DNA of 64,000 nt. Source: Phascolomyces articulosus. Its lineage: Eukaryota > Mucoromycota > Mucoromycetes > Mucorales > Lichtheimiaceae. The stretch spans positions 1,302,001-1,366,000 of the forward strand of contig JAIXMP010000009.1 of NCBI GenBank assembly GCA_025677815.1, read 5' to 3'. Position numbers and translations under genes: made by a program. A model generated the notes under the pieces. It was not told where the DNA came from. It worked only from the letters and a program-made list of their open reading frames with translations, and ran no database searches. Shown piece after piece: positions 40,266 through 51,230 of the stretch. How positions within the stretch are numbered: position 1 is the stretch's first letter; the number at the start of each line of letters is the position of its first letter.

Positions 40266-40430
40266 ATGGCACCAGCACTGCTTCTGGCTAGGTTGGACCC
40301 ATTTGTATACCAGATTATATCTAGGGATCAAACGCTAGATGCAGACCAAATTGTTGGTGTCCTACTAGATGGGATAACAAGAAGAATGACCAGTATATTA
40401 TTGGGTGAGATCTTCCCTTTTCCTCTTTAG
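40266..40430 (+). other. Short coding-like fragment, divergent from 40251
   Basis: An ATG only 14 bases from the divergent minus-strand ATG opens a 54-codon frame with normal protein composition (LLLARLDPFVYQIISRDQTL, DADQIVGVLLDGITRRMTSI) and a TAG at 40430. Too short to assign. It may be a fragment of a mobile element or a captured gene piece. Confidence 0.3.
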
Positions 40431-40530
40431 GTCTTCTCCAGGCTTTGAATTTTTCGCAATAAATTCCAAGTTATCATCAATAAATTGAGCGAAGCTGGTT
40501 GGCTTGTTTTGTAAAATACGTTTAATATCT
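40409..40530 (-). pseudogene. Short fragment resembling the C-terminus of an NmrA-like protein
   Basis: The minus strand reads IKRILQNKPTSFAQFIDDNL then EFIAKNSKPGEDLKRKRED. The pattern of a Pro-Thr-Ser-Phe followed by an amphipathic FxxFIxxNLxxF helix is common at the C-terminus of NmrA-type Rossmann proteins. Only about 40 residues exist and there is no Rossmann domain nearby, so this is a fragment. It lies just beyond the break of the Helitron Rep gene. The family assignment is weak. Confidence 0.25.
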
Positions 40531-40631
40531 ATTTTTAATTAGGAGTTTTCATTTAGTACAATATATATTTTTTCATAGAGATTAGCATCATGAAATTAAG
40601 GGCTAACTCCATATAATCCAAATAATAATAC

Positions 40632-41487
40632 TTACTTGTAAGGTACAATCCATCTATTATCTTGATGGATTCTTGTAATCGTACCAGGAGCAAACGCACA
40701 ACCATTGTCACGACGTCGATATTGAACAAAACCTGTCTCTTCATTGGCGGATATCTCGTTGTGAAATGCCTTTGGATAACCAAAACGACAGTGACCAGGC
40801 TCCTGCATACAGTATGCATTTCGATTGAGATCGTCCCAAGGCTTATGCACCATGAACCAATATACTGTGTCATGCAAAGCAGGATTGACGTCTCGATCAG
40901 GAATTTCAGCAGAGACCATCGAATCATAATGTTCAGGCGTACATGGCTTATCACTAGGATCGAGGAAAACTAATATGTGAGCATGTGGAAGTCCGCGTTT
41001 TTGAAATCCAATAACCTGGACGTAACCTACAACTCGGCCAAAAAGTTTCTTTTTCTTGATATCTTCCATCAAGTACTTCACTTTTTGGTGAAAAACTCGC
41101 GCAATCAAGTCGCAACAATCAGAAGCATTTTGAGGGGCAGGTACTGCGTTAGTGATTTCTGGCCAAGCAGGATTTGTCGTGAAGGTGATGAACAAATCTG
41201 GTTGACCTAATGCTCTAACAATAACCATTGCATCCTGGTAGTTTTGGTATATGTAGCGAGGCCCACTGGTGAAACTAGATGGGAGAATGATTCTCTGTTG
41301 ACCCACATTGTTTGCGTCAACTCGTTGTGTAAGTTCACCAGCTGCAACAAAAACAGCGTCAGCAATTGTTCCTTGATAGTTGTCCGATCGAAGAGCATCT
41401 TGGTTCAATCGCAAATACAGCAAACGACTGGATTCCATCTTTGCATACATGTCAACCAAGAACTGATGGAACAAACGACCATAATAT
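40632..41487 (-). pseudogene. Helitron Rep HUH-nuclease core, truncated
   Basis: About 285 codons are open: GRLFHQFLVDMYAKMESSRL, LRLNQDALRSDNYQG, RIILPSSFTSGPRYIYQNYQ, DLFITFTTNPAWPEI, and the HUH metal-binding motif as HAH in KRGLPHAHILVFLD at about 40,985. The sequence continues DPSDKPCTPEHYDSMVSAEI, PGHCRFGYPKAFHNE and YRRRDNGCAFAPGT. It breaks off at IVPYK, exactly at a consensus GTAAGT donor. The region that would contain the two catalytic tyrosines and the whole helicase is not found in the following 2 kb. Either the end was deleted at an intron boundary, or the remaining exons were replaced. Confidence 0.85.
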
Positions 41488-41489
41488 TG

Positions 41490-42158
41490 GGTTTACGAGT
41501 TGTCTCGTGTACAAGTCAATATGCTCATTAGTGATCAACCCACCATTATGTGCATCATATGTTGCAAAATATTGAAGGTATCCAGCGTTATAGACATTTT
41601 TTATTTGCTGGTATTGGTTGTATTGCTGTACAGGTTGCGGTCCACCATCATGAAATAAAAATTTATAGACATTGTCTAGATTGCCTGTGCCTCCAACGCT
41701 CTAGATATTAGCATCGTTAGGGATATACTGCCTGTAATAACCTCCAGGTTGTGAATTCAATAAACATGATCTTCCGAAAAAGTGAATCAGAACCTGTTCT
41801 CGTCCATCGACAGGATACCGGTTTTCAAGTTGCATCAATTGACCTTGATATTCCATTCGTGGCACCCAAAATACACGAAACTGCCTACCAGGTAGTACTT
41901 GCTGTAAGCTCCGATAAAAGCTAGTATATCTTCTTGGTCCAGCATTTGGCAGAGGCTCCCAATAAGACGATCATCGACAATGCTAACTAATGTGTTCCAA
42001 TTTGAATATCGAGGCGGTTGAGATATAAACGGTTCAATGCCGATTTCAGTCATTTTCAACCACAGTAGCACAAATGAAAGTGAAGATGTATATATGAAGG
42101 GAAGAGAAAGAAAACAAAATAAAAGAGAAAAAGGATTGATGGTTTTATTCATTTATCA
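41490..42158 (-). other. Foreign coding-like segment inside the Helitron Rep gene
   Basis: In typical Helitrons the REFYAFLVQ segment runs directly into GRLFHQFLVDMYAKME. Here about 670 bases separate them. The insert has its own coding-like text: MTEIGIEPFISQPPRYSNWN, LVSIVDDRLIGSLCQMLDQE, then after a frame change FRVFWVPRMEYQGQLMQLEN, REQVLIHFFGRSCLLNSQPG, GTGNLDNVYKFLFHDGGPQP and YLQYFATYDAHNGGLITNEH. One internal TAG and one frame shift are present. I do not recognise the protein. It may be a captured host fragment, a nested repeat, or a lineage-specific Helitron domain. Confidence 0.5.
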
Positions 42159-43510
42159 ATGTTGTTAGTTCTTATAGTGATTTTGATAAGGATGGTCTTC
42201 ACATACTTGCACGAGAAAAGCATAAAACTCACGTACGGTAACTCTGTTATGAGAACGGACATGGGCACCAAGAGATTCAGGATCGTTTCGACCATCCGTT
42301 TCTTGTGCTTCATCACCACCTTCATCTTCTTCGTCACCGTTGACAACAACAACAACAGCAGCAGCAGCAGCACGGTCTCCAGGACACACAACATAAAGGG
42401 GTACTTCCATCGACCACCCAAGTTCTCCACAAGGGAAGAGCAAAACATATTGTAACGGATCGTAATATGAATTTTACTCGTTAAGATGAAAAACACCCCC
42501 ATTTCGACGAACAGTCAACACATCACGTACTACTTGACCATTAAGATTTTGATTGTCTGGCATAATCACAGCCACTTCAACAGTTGCAGGTGTATTATAT
42601 TGACGACCCACTAGGCGAATAGCTGTACCAGAGATTTGCACGCCTAGATCAATATTAGGCTAAATGCAGGGCGATGATTTTCACCAGGAAGCAAAGAAGA
42701 CATACGATGATGAACTACGCCATTTATACGAAACGTGTATACACCATCTTCTGCATTTACCAATGTACGGTCAAGATTGACAGCCATGGATGCAAAAGAA
42801 GAGGCACTATTGAATGCACAAATCTTTAGACGGAATCGTTGTGCAGCGGGTGTATTTGTTGTCAAATAGTCAACTAAAGGTGGTGGTGGTGTATTTCATA
42901 GTTGGAATACAGATCAAGCCTCAGCGACAGCAGAAATTGAAACGAGGAATAGTGAGTGAACCAGAAACTCTCTCCCAAACAAACATATGTGCATCAAAAT
43001 GAGCAGCGAGCATCCATACCAGGCAACTCAACATTGATTCCAGCACCTTGTACTTTGGATTCCTGAAAGTCATCTATCAAAATACGTGCAATCTGAAACA
43101 AGTTTCCTAATGGCTCTTCGCGACGTGAATGGACTACACGTTCGTATGGCTCCTCATTATCACTGAAGATGAATAGAATGAAATAGTGTGAGGGAATAGG
43201 TAAGAAAAAAAACTCATGTTTTGGATACATATGGAATAGCGTTAGGTTCAAGAATTCCACCGTCATGTTCAGCAGCAGCATCTATATTATTTGGATTTAA
43301 GGGACAGAGGCTACTGGAACGATATTGGTCGTCTGTTCCTCCACAGCTTGTACGAGTGAGTTGGTTATTGGGTTGTGGTAAGTCTCCATTGTACCGTAGA
43401 TTGGTAGGGGAAAGCAAACTGGTACTGCGAAAGTGATCCGTTCTATTACAGGTTGGACAGCGACGAACATCATTATTCTCAGCAGAAGTATCATTATCGT
43501 TTACAAATAC

Positions 43511-44603
43511 AAATTTTTGATTATTATTAATTAATTATTGTCAGACCATGTCAAAATGGATAGTTTATTGTCTATATCATTTCTTTTTTTTTAATAAAGC
43601 ATACACTCATAATAAGAGGTTAAAGGTCAAAGGTTATAATAATAATGTTGAAATTTTAAAATGTCGAACAAATGTGGTTCCAAGAAAAGTTCAGAAGAAA
43701 AATGTACTTAATATGAAGCAGCTCAATAGAAAAATATGTTATATGACAAGTTATAAAACTTGAAATATATTTTCTTTTTATTATTATACACCATCTATAA
43801 TAAAAGGGAAAAATAAAATCTACGGAAAAAAGTCACCAACCTGTTTCAAGAGCACTCATTTAGTCGTTTGTTGTGTTGAATGAGTTGAAATTAACCCAAC
43901 AAAAATCAACAAGTGTGGCTACTGTTTTATCTCGTACTTGGGTCTGTTTGCTCTTTTTTTATTCTTTCTTTCTTTCAAGTGGACTTGAGTAGTCGGTCTG
44001 CGAGTAGGTATTAACATATCAATTATAAGAAAACTTAATTTCCCCACAAATTATTTGTCAATCGTCTATTATCAGTAAATGAATCATGCGGTAATGTGTT
44101 AAAATCATCCTGTATAAAAAATATAATAAGCTTATGACAAAGAAAGAAATTATTCATCTTGCATAAATTATTATATATCTTCCCCTCCCCCCCCAACATT
44201 CTACAATAGTATAATTTTATTCTTTATTGTTGTACTACGTTATTATTTTCAGACTTTACCAAATAATGCTCATATCAGCTTTAATATGAAAAAAAGTTGG
44301 CTGTCAAAAAAAAAACCAACTTTGATGGTATGAGAGAGAGGGAGATCATCCTTACTCCCTTTCTTTCCTTCATCTTCCATTCAAACTGAGAATGATATAC
44401 GCATAGATGAAAAGGAGTGAGTAATTCTCCTAAATTAGAGTGTTAAAAGAATTGACGGGGAATATTTCCAAATAAAGTGTTGAGAAAGATGAAACAAGAA
44501 GCTTAAATTCTTAATGTGAGTAAATGCCAAGAGAATTACTCCTTAAAAAATTAAAAGTAAAATGATGGGATTTATCAAAACTACTGATGGAGAGTATACA
44601 GAG

Positions 44604-44643
<40 letters not shown>

Positions 44644-44887
44644 CACATGTTCTACCCTTATTACCAAGTCATTCTTATTGAGATCATAGAATATGGATGA
44701 TGATTATGTCATCGTATTCTATATAAGTATATATATATTAAAGGAAAAAAGAAACTATTTATACAACAAAAACAGATTTGAAGGGAAGGAAAACGATTAC
44801 AAGAAGAACAATCTAAAACTAAAAAGAAAAATAAACAAATATGGGGAATGTATCATCATGGTTGCTTGATGATGTTAGAATGATGAT
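43511..44887. other. Flank of the Helitron and promoter-poor spacer
   Basis: A short minus-strand start (MSALETG at 43859 followed by a GTTGGT site) might be the first exon of the Helitron gene, but the link is not proven. An uninterrupted AT dinucleotide run occupies about 44,608-44,640. No other gene is visible. Confidence 0.35.
44608..44640. repeat. (AT)n microsatellite
   Basis: About 16 perfect AT units, the longest dinucleotide run in the window, in the spacer downstream of the NT-C2 gene. Confidence 0.9.
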
Positions 44888-46389
44888 TTAGGAGGAAGTT
44901 GCTTGAACATTAAATGCTTTACGGGTAAACAGTTGTTCGACAAAATCGGTAGGAGATGGGTCGTCAGGATTAGCAAAAGGTGTGTTTTGTTTACAAAAAT
45001 GAGGCTATTAATAAATCACGCGGGAATAAACATCATCATCGTCGTTCAAGGTCGTCGTCGTCATAATAAACAAATTAAAAAAGGGAACGTTTTAGATATC
45101 ATTATCCATTTCTTTTTCTAATATAACATTCATTTTAAACTTACAAGTGACATGGCCGAATGCGATTTTTTCAATTGTGGCATAGAAGATTGTAATCGTC
45201 TTTGTTCAGAAGTCGTTGCTACGGATTCTAATATGGATGATAAAGAAACGGGTTCAGTTTTTTCTTTTTTCCCTTTTTTGATTACTCAGTTTTGATATTT
45301 CCCCATTCACACACACACACACACACTTACCAACGGATCGATCATCCGATAATGGAGATCGTTCTCGTTCTCGTTGTGGATGAAGTTGTTGTTGTTGTTG
45401 CTGTTGTTGATATGTTTCTTCCACTGTTGATTTTTGAGACGGTGGACTATGAAATAATAATCAATAAATAAATAACGGTTAAATGACAATGCCGAAAAAA
45501 AAAACTCAAAGAAGTAATGTTCAAACGGTTAAAATATACCCACACGTGGAAATTTGTTCCGACATCGGACTTTGGTTTCATTCGAATGGATAACTGTCAA
45601 ATGTTGCACGAATGTCGTCAGGACCCATTAGATTAGTTTTTTTTTAATCAAGTCAATAAATATTAGGGAGATAATCATCATCATTATTGTATATGCGGGG
45701 GAAGGAGGAAGAAGAAGAAGAAGAGGGGAAGATAAGAGAAGAGGAAGGAGAGGAGGAGGTATATGTAAGAAGATGATTTGGAAGGGAGATTGTGAGTAAT
45801 CCCATCAAAGGTAGTGGAAATATGAAAAGGGAGAGTTTCTTTTTACTCTTGCACATTTATTATCTATTTACCTTGATAGTAGAATTGAATTTCGACTGAT
45901 CAAGAAGATAACGTCGAGTTGATACACCCGAATCCGCATATTCAGATAAATTCAACGTTAAACTTCCAATTGAATGTGTTTCTTTCCCTCCACTTAATTC
46001 TTGAAATATTTCTAGTTTTAATTCACAAGCTCCCAATACATGTTGTTTATTAATAACCAATTGCGCCATGGTATTGATGGGATGATTCCAAAATATACAA
46101 TGGTCATTGATGGGTGCTCTAATATACATTAACAAAAAAAAATTATGAGCTTTGTTGTGTCTCCATAGATAGGGGAGGATTTTATGCATCCATAGACTAT
46201 CTTTCTCTTCTCAAGTAGTAATTTTTTTTACCTTTCGGTGATGCCACTGGCATGAGAAGCATTCTTTATCCGCCACTTTACATAATATAATCCACTGACT
46301 AATGGAACATTGGCAAGATCCCGTATTAATATACTAATTTCAAAGTCCAGCTTACGATGTTTTGAAATAAAAAAGTGTAATAATGGCAT
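44888..46389 (-). CDS. NT-C2 domain protein (FAM102/EEIG1-like)
   Basis: Exons: 46389-46232, 46118-45872, 45593-45543, then three more ending with the TAA at 44888. Residues 1 to ~150 form an N-terminal C2 (NT-C2) domain: RKLDFEISILIRDLANVPLV, SGLYYVKWRIKNASHASGIT, APINDHCIFWNHPI, LVINKQHVLGACELKLEIFQ, GSLTLNLSEYADSGVSTRRY, LLDQSKFNSTIK then LSIRMKPKSDVGTNFHV. This closely follows the pattern of FAM102/EEIG1 and EHBP1 N-termini, which bind membranes and act as Rab or traffic adaptors. The C-terminal part is low complexity: a poly-Gln run encoded by CAA repeats, RERERSPLSDDRSV, a short helix, and the end NPDDPSPTDFVEQLFTRKAF. About 270 residues. The N-terminal donor and acceptor sites all keep frame. 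The gene is divergent from nem1 with 528 bases between starts. Confidence 0.85.
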
Positions 46390-46917
46390 TGTTATTTTGG
46401 ATTAAAAAAATAATATAATGTACAAAAAAGAAAAGCTGAAGAAGAAGAGAGAGAGAGAGAGAGAGAAGACGAAAGAAGAGATAAAAATATAATTATTGTA
46501 TGTAATTATCAACGCAGCAAGAAAAGCTCAGCAGAAAAAAAAAATATGCTTTTCAAGCATTAATTTCACTTCCTCCCCAAAAAACCAGCGGGGGGAGACA
46601 GCGCAAAGACTCACCCAATATCAATCAACCTATAAAGTAGGTGTGGGTTTATATAATAACTTCAAATAAACCCCCATCACAACCAATTTTTGGGTTGAAA
46701 ATATTATTTCTTTTTATTTTTTTCCCTTTCAAAAAGACACACATACATACACACACGCACTTCTTCTTTGTTGTTGTTTTTTTTCACATTAGGTCTTCTT
46801 CAAGTAGTTTGTAGAAGTATAAATATATATTTCTTTTTTTTTATTTTTCTCTGTGTTGTGTATATATTCTTCTTTCTTTCTCTTTTTTTTTTCTCCTATT
46901 TTTTTATTTTATTTTGC
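46390..46917. promoter_or_regulatory. Shared upstream region of the divergent NT-C2 and nem1 genes
   Basis: The 528-base interval between divergent start codons must hold both promoters. It contains a GA run (about 46,448-46,468), a CA-rich tract near 46,738-46,760, and long pyrimidine tracts just before the nem1 ATG. No specific factor site is claimed. Confidence 0.5.
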
Positions 46918-48255
46918 ATGTTGTCCATTTTATCTTCTACTACTACTGCTACTACTACTACTACTACAACAACAACTCAACAACACTCATCCGTTTACAA
47001 TAATAATAATACCCCATCCATGTCTTCCTCCATGACATCTCCATCCACAACCACCACCGGAATCTCGTCATTACGGAGACGTCGAAGTGGTCGATTATTT
47101 TTTTCCAATTTGTTTCAATATTTTGCTTTAGTCTATGAATACATTTGTTCCATTTTCCACATGCGTCAAAGACGGATTGAGTCAGCAACTACTGCTACAA
47201 CAACAACGAAACGTTCTTCTTCCTCTTCTTCCAATACCTATGCAACCTTATCTGCAGCGACCGCTTCTTTACTTTCTAATACTACTTCAGGCTCCTCCTC
47301 CACTACTTGTTCTTTAGAAGATAAACTTTATTCACAACCGCAACAACGTCGACATACTTCAACTACAACAGGATCATCCATCGCTAGCCATAGTAAAAAA
47401 TTAGCCGCATTACAATATTATAAAGGAAAAACATTAGTATTGGATTTAGATGAAACATTAGTTCATTCAGTTCGATTGGGGTCTTATGCAGCAAGACAAC
47501 AAACCGTGAGTACATCTATCAAACGGAAAAAGATTGAAGTACAAGATGATAAACAAAGTATGCTCTATGAGGTTTATAAAAGGCCTCACGTGGATTTTTT
47601 TCTGAAAACGGTACGTTCTTTTTTTAATTTATAAAAAAAAAAGGTCATACGAGAGGGGTAAGATAGATTTCTTATTCTTTATGGTATTATTATTTCTTCC
47701 TTTCTAGATAAGTCAATGGTACAAAGTAGTCATTTTCACTGCGTCCATGGCTGAATATGCCGACCCCGTGATTGACTGGCTGGACCAGGATCATAATGTT
47801 ATATCACAACGTTATTTTCGACAGGTATATATATTCTTGTGATGGATGATATATATATAAAAAGCGTTATACTGATTCTGTTCTATTTATTTTATTTCTA
47901 TAGTCATGTATTGTTCGTAATGGCAACTTTGTTAAAGATATTTCATTAGCAGAACCTGATTTAGCCAAGGTGTGCCTTGTGGATAATAGTAATGCAGCCT
48001 TTGGTTTGTTTCAAGGTAAAACTATTTGGGATAAGGGATAGATATAGAACATAAAGAGAGAGAGAGAGAGAGAGAGAAACTAACTAATATACACCTTCCT
48101 CGTATGATATATTAGAAAATGGCATTCCTTTACCTGGATGGATATCGAATCCTAATGATGAATGTCTTTTGGATCTTTTACCATTATTGGATGCATTACG
48201 TTTTACAGCCGATGTGAGAAGTGTTTTACGATTAAGGCTGATGGGCGTTTCGTAA
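46918..48255 (+). CDS. Nem1-like CTD-type protein phosphatase (Dullard/CTDNEP1 family)
   Basis: Exons 46918-47610, 47708-47824, 47904-48015 and 48116-48255 join in frame to 353 residues. The catalytic HAD motif DLDETLVHS is at about residues 176-184, with nucleophile D176 and general acid D178. It is followed by the [10 protein letters not shown] segment, [40 protein letters not shown] and [10 protein letters not shown] (the C-terminal catalytic Asp). The C-terminus SVLRLRLMG is as in Nem1. Nem1 with Spo7 dephosphorylates the lipin Pah1 at the ER and nuclear envelope, promoting triacylglycerol synthesis. The N-terminal 170 residues are Ser/Thr-rich and include [20 protein letters not shown], a hydrophobic segment that may anchor the protein. 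The upstream frame lacks any earlier ATG, fixing this start. Confidence 0.88.
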
Positions 48256-50990
48256 AAACACTTTTTTTACACTATTAAAATAATAACAACAACAATAATA
48301 ATAATAATGATAAATTATATATCTATACCAACAACCTTTCTTCATTCGACTACCAAACACTACAAACATTTTACAATTAAAAAAGAGAAAAAAAATACAT
48401 CTTTTACAATACTCTATTATAATTATTTTCTTTCTTAAAAAAAACCCTTATACGTCGTCGTCATGTTTATATATAAACAACAACAAAAATGGGTTTCCCG
48501 CTCTTCATTTATTTTTAAGGTGTTTGAAGTAAACGCCACACACAATAACAACTTTTTCTGTCGTTATAACAAAACTCCTGGATTTGGCTATATATTTATT
48601 TATTTTTTGGCGGCGCGTAGTATTTTTTATTATTTTTCTTCTTCCCCTTTCTTCCATCATAATGCATCATCCTCATAATTATCATCTCATCTTATTTTTT
48701 CAATAATAATATAAAAAAATGAACTGAATGAATAGACAGGTAACCAAGTTCTACCAAAAAATAAAGTGAAACAAATATTTTCGTTTCATGCTCAATTATA
48801 AAAAAATAGTTTATATATACAAAATAAACAAAGGGTCGATCTGCCTCCCTCTCTCTCTTATTATGGTTTTCTCTTACGTAGTTTTGTGTGTATGTGTAAC
48901 AAAAAGGTTACACTGGAACCTATTTTGCTTAGCCTTCTTTTTTTTTTATGATTCCGTAAATAACTTGCATTACCAAAAAACCAATAGAGCCAGTAAACCT
49001 ATATTACCTTACGCACATGTACTTAGCGTTAGGAATTGGATTTTTGGCCATATGCAAATTATAAAAATAATTAAACCCATGACTTTTTGGATATAGGTCA
49101 ACTCTTTCACTTGGGCGACTGATCTTGAAGATCTATTATATGACAAACTAACTCATCTTTTAAAAATGATATAGCAACCATATTCAACGAATGATTTCTG
49201 ATAGTATGATTGTTTTTTTTCTTGTTGTAGTTTGTTGTTGTGACTTTTGTGTGATAGAAAAAAAAATCACTCACATTTATCATTTCTCGGAAAATAAACC
49301 ATCCTTGCCTTGTCGATTATTTGTATTACGTCATGCAACTGATTTTAATGAGTAACGCTTGTTGTTGGCTTCGAATAAGAGAATAAAAGAAATCCATTTA
49401 TGATATCATCATGGTTTTTTTTTTCATTGAATATTTCACTTGAGAATTTTGTAATTGATCATAAAGATCAAGTTTAAGACTTCTAACCATAAATAAGTAA
49501 AAAAAAAAAAAAAAAACTAGTTAATAAAATCCAAAGGTCAATACTCCACTCTACTAGATATATGAGAATTTGTAACAAATTCATATCTATTACCAATTTG
49601 GAATTTCCTTTGTTGCATTTTTTTTTGTGATAATTGTCCATCAAAAGATCTGATAATTCTGCTCCTTCAAAATACATCACTATAATTTTTAAAATAACTC
49701 ATAAACTACATTAGCAAACATTTGGTCGAGTAGTACCTGCTCTGATGATCTTAAATGTAAGCTCATATTATTATCCAGTTATGGTTTCTTGTCTTTATAT
49801 ATAGATAATCTCTTCTTGGTAATTCATCAGAAAAACTTGATAAAAAATGGGAAAAGGACAGAGACAGATATATATATATATACGTTCAAAAAAAAAAAGA
49901 TGATAAAGGCGGGGGGACACTCGACTGTGACACTCTTTCTTCTTCCCTTGTTGATATACAGGCTAATTCAAATTCTTTTTCGGATTATCACAGAATAACA
50001 AGTTTGGAGTATATAATATGATAAAAGAACCTAGTCAAGGGAAAAACTCTGTTGTAAACAACAACCAGTCCTTGGATAAACGGATCAGATAGCCTTTTGT
50101 TTTATGAGATATCTCTGTAGGTAAATTCTACTATCTTCCGATCAGGAATTAATTAGAGGTTGTGTAAAATGCTAGGAAACAGGACAATCCACTGACACTC
50201 ATCGTTTCAATGAAGCATCACCTTTATCGGCTTTTTTTGTCATATCATAGTTGTTGGTTTTTGGTACAAAAAAAACATCATATTTATTGTCGATGCAATT
50301 GTTAAACATAATCATTATTCATGTCTAAGAAATGTGAAATTAGAAACAGTTACATTGCATGGTTTTTTCATTTATCTTTTTTGGTAGCTAATCATCTATT
50401 ACATCATAATTTATTCTCTGTTTGATCGCCATGCTATGATTGGCAACCTTGGAGAACAATAGTTTGATGCTACCTTTGCACAGAATTCTAACACTGGCAC
50501 GTGATATTTAGTGAAGAGGCTATACTGTAACATTTTATTAAATTATTTTTACAAACAAAATGCTTATATCAAAATAAAGAAATAACAACAATGATACGAG
50601 TAAGTTAGTAAACGATTATAAAGTAACCACAATGACGCTCCTCTTTGATCCGATTCTCAATAAATTATTAAATGTATAATAACTTACCATATAAGCAAAT
50701 TGTAAGGTCCTGGCCAGAAGAAATATCTTGACATGTAAAAAAAAAGTGGTGTCGTATTAGTATTATTGTTTGGTAATTGATGTATATAATAAACAAAGAT
50801 TTAATGCTTACCACGTAAGTATAGAGGATGCTTCCTGCCGATGGCCACACCCCCCATAATTCATCAACATATGACCATACTTGTACTGAGCAACTACAAG
50901 GCTTTTTTTACAATAGAAAACCTTGCAGGAACTCCAAGCAAATGGTCGTTGATGAAAAATGAGAGGAACCATCCCAGGGCACCCGGAAGA

Positions 50991-51009
50991 CCGTTGTCGA
51001 GGACAACGG
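50991..51009. other. Perfect 8-bp hairpin with 3-nt loop
   Basis: CCGTTGTC, loop GAG, then GACAACGG. It is GC-rich in an AT-rich surrounding and is followed by AACTATAAAAT. Such a short stable stem can be an element terminus (Helitron 3' ends have one before CTRR) or a transcript end. The CTRR tetranucleotide is not clearly present (CTAT is). Confidence 0.6.
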
Positions 51010-51121
51010 AACTATAAAATAAAGAAACAGTTCGTCATAACATATTAGATATATATACATTAAAGTTTATCATTGAATTCCAACGCTACCCACAAAGAGA
51101 AATAGTAATAATTACACTTCA

Positions 51122-51230
51122 TGCTTGTGCTTGTGCTTGTGCTTGTGTATGCTTGTGTGTGTGTGCTTGTGTGCGTGTGCTTGAGAGAGAGCTTGAGAGA
51201 GCTTGAGAGCTTGAGAGCTTGAGAGAAAGT
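51122..51230. repeat. Degenerate GCTTG-unit minisatellite
   Basis: Starts as TGCTTG repeats, changes to GTGTGCTTGTG, and then to GCTTGAGA units of varying length. All variants share the GCTTG core, so the tract seems to have arisen from one motif whose spacer diversified. Confidence 0.85.

Larger units (their letters stand above)
40632..43510 (-). mobile_element. Truncated, decayed Helitron (Rep/N-terminal half of RepHel)
   Basis: Order on the minus strand: a Cys-rich segment (NNDVRRCPTCNRTDHF); HFDAHMFVWERVSGSLTIPR with FNFCC; the classic N-terminal region (LKICAFNSASSFASMAVNLD, GVYTFRINGVVHHRMSSLLP); YDPLQYVLLFPCGELGWS; VTVREFYAFLVQVCEDHP; a foreign segment; then the Rep core. Pieces lie in several frames with stops between them. 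The SF1 helicase half is absent downstream and no 3' hairpin with CTRR end was identified. Helitrons replicate as rolling circles through a HUH nuclease; this copy cannot encode a complete RepHel. Confidence 0.85.

Noticed and set aside
46768..46917. Phe-rich N-terminal extension of nem1
   Set aside because: No ATG exists in frame before 46918, and the stretch is a pyrimidine-rich leader.
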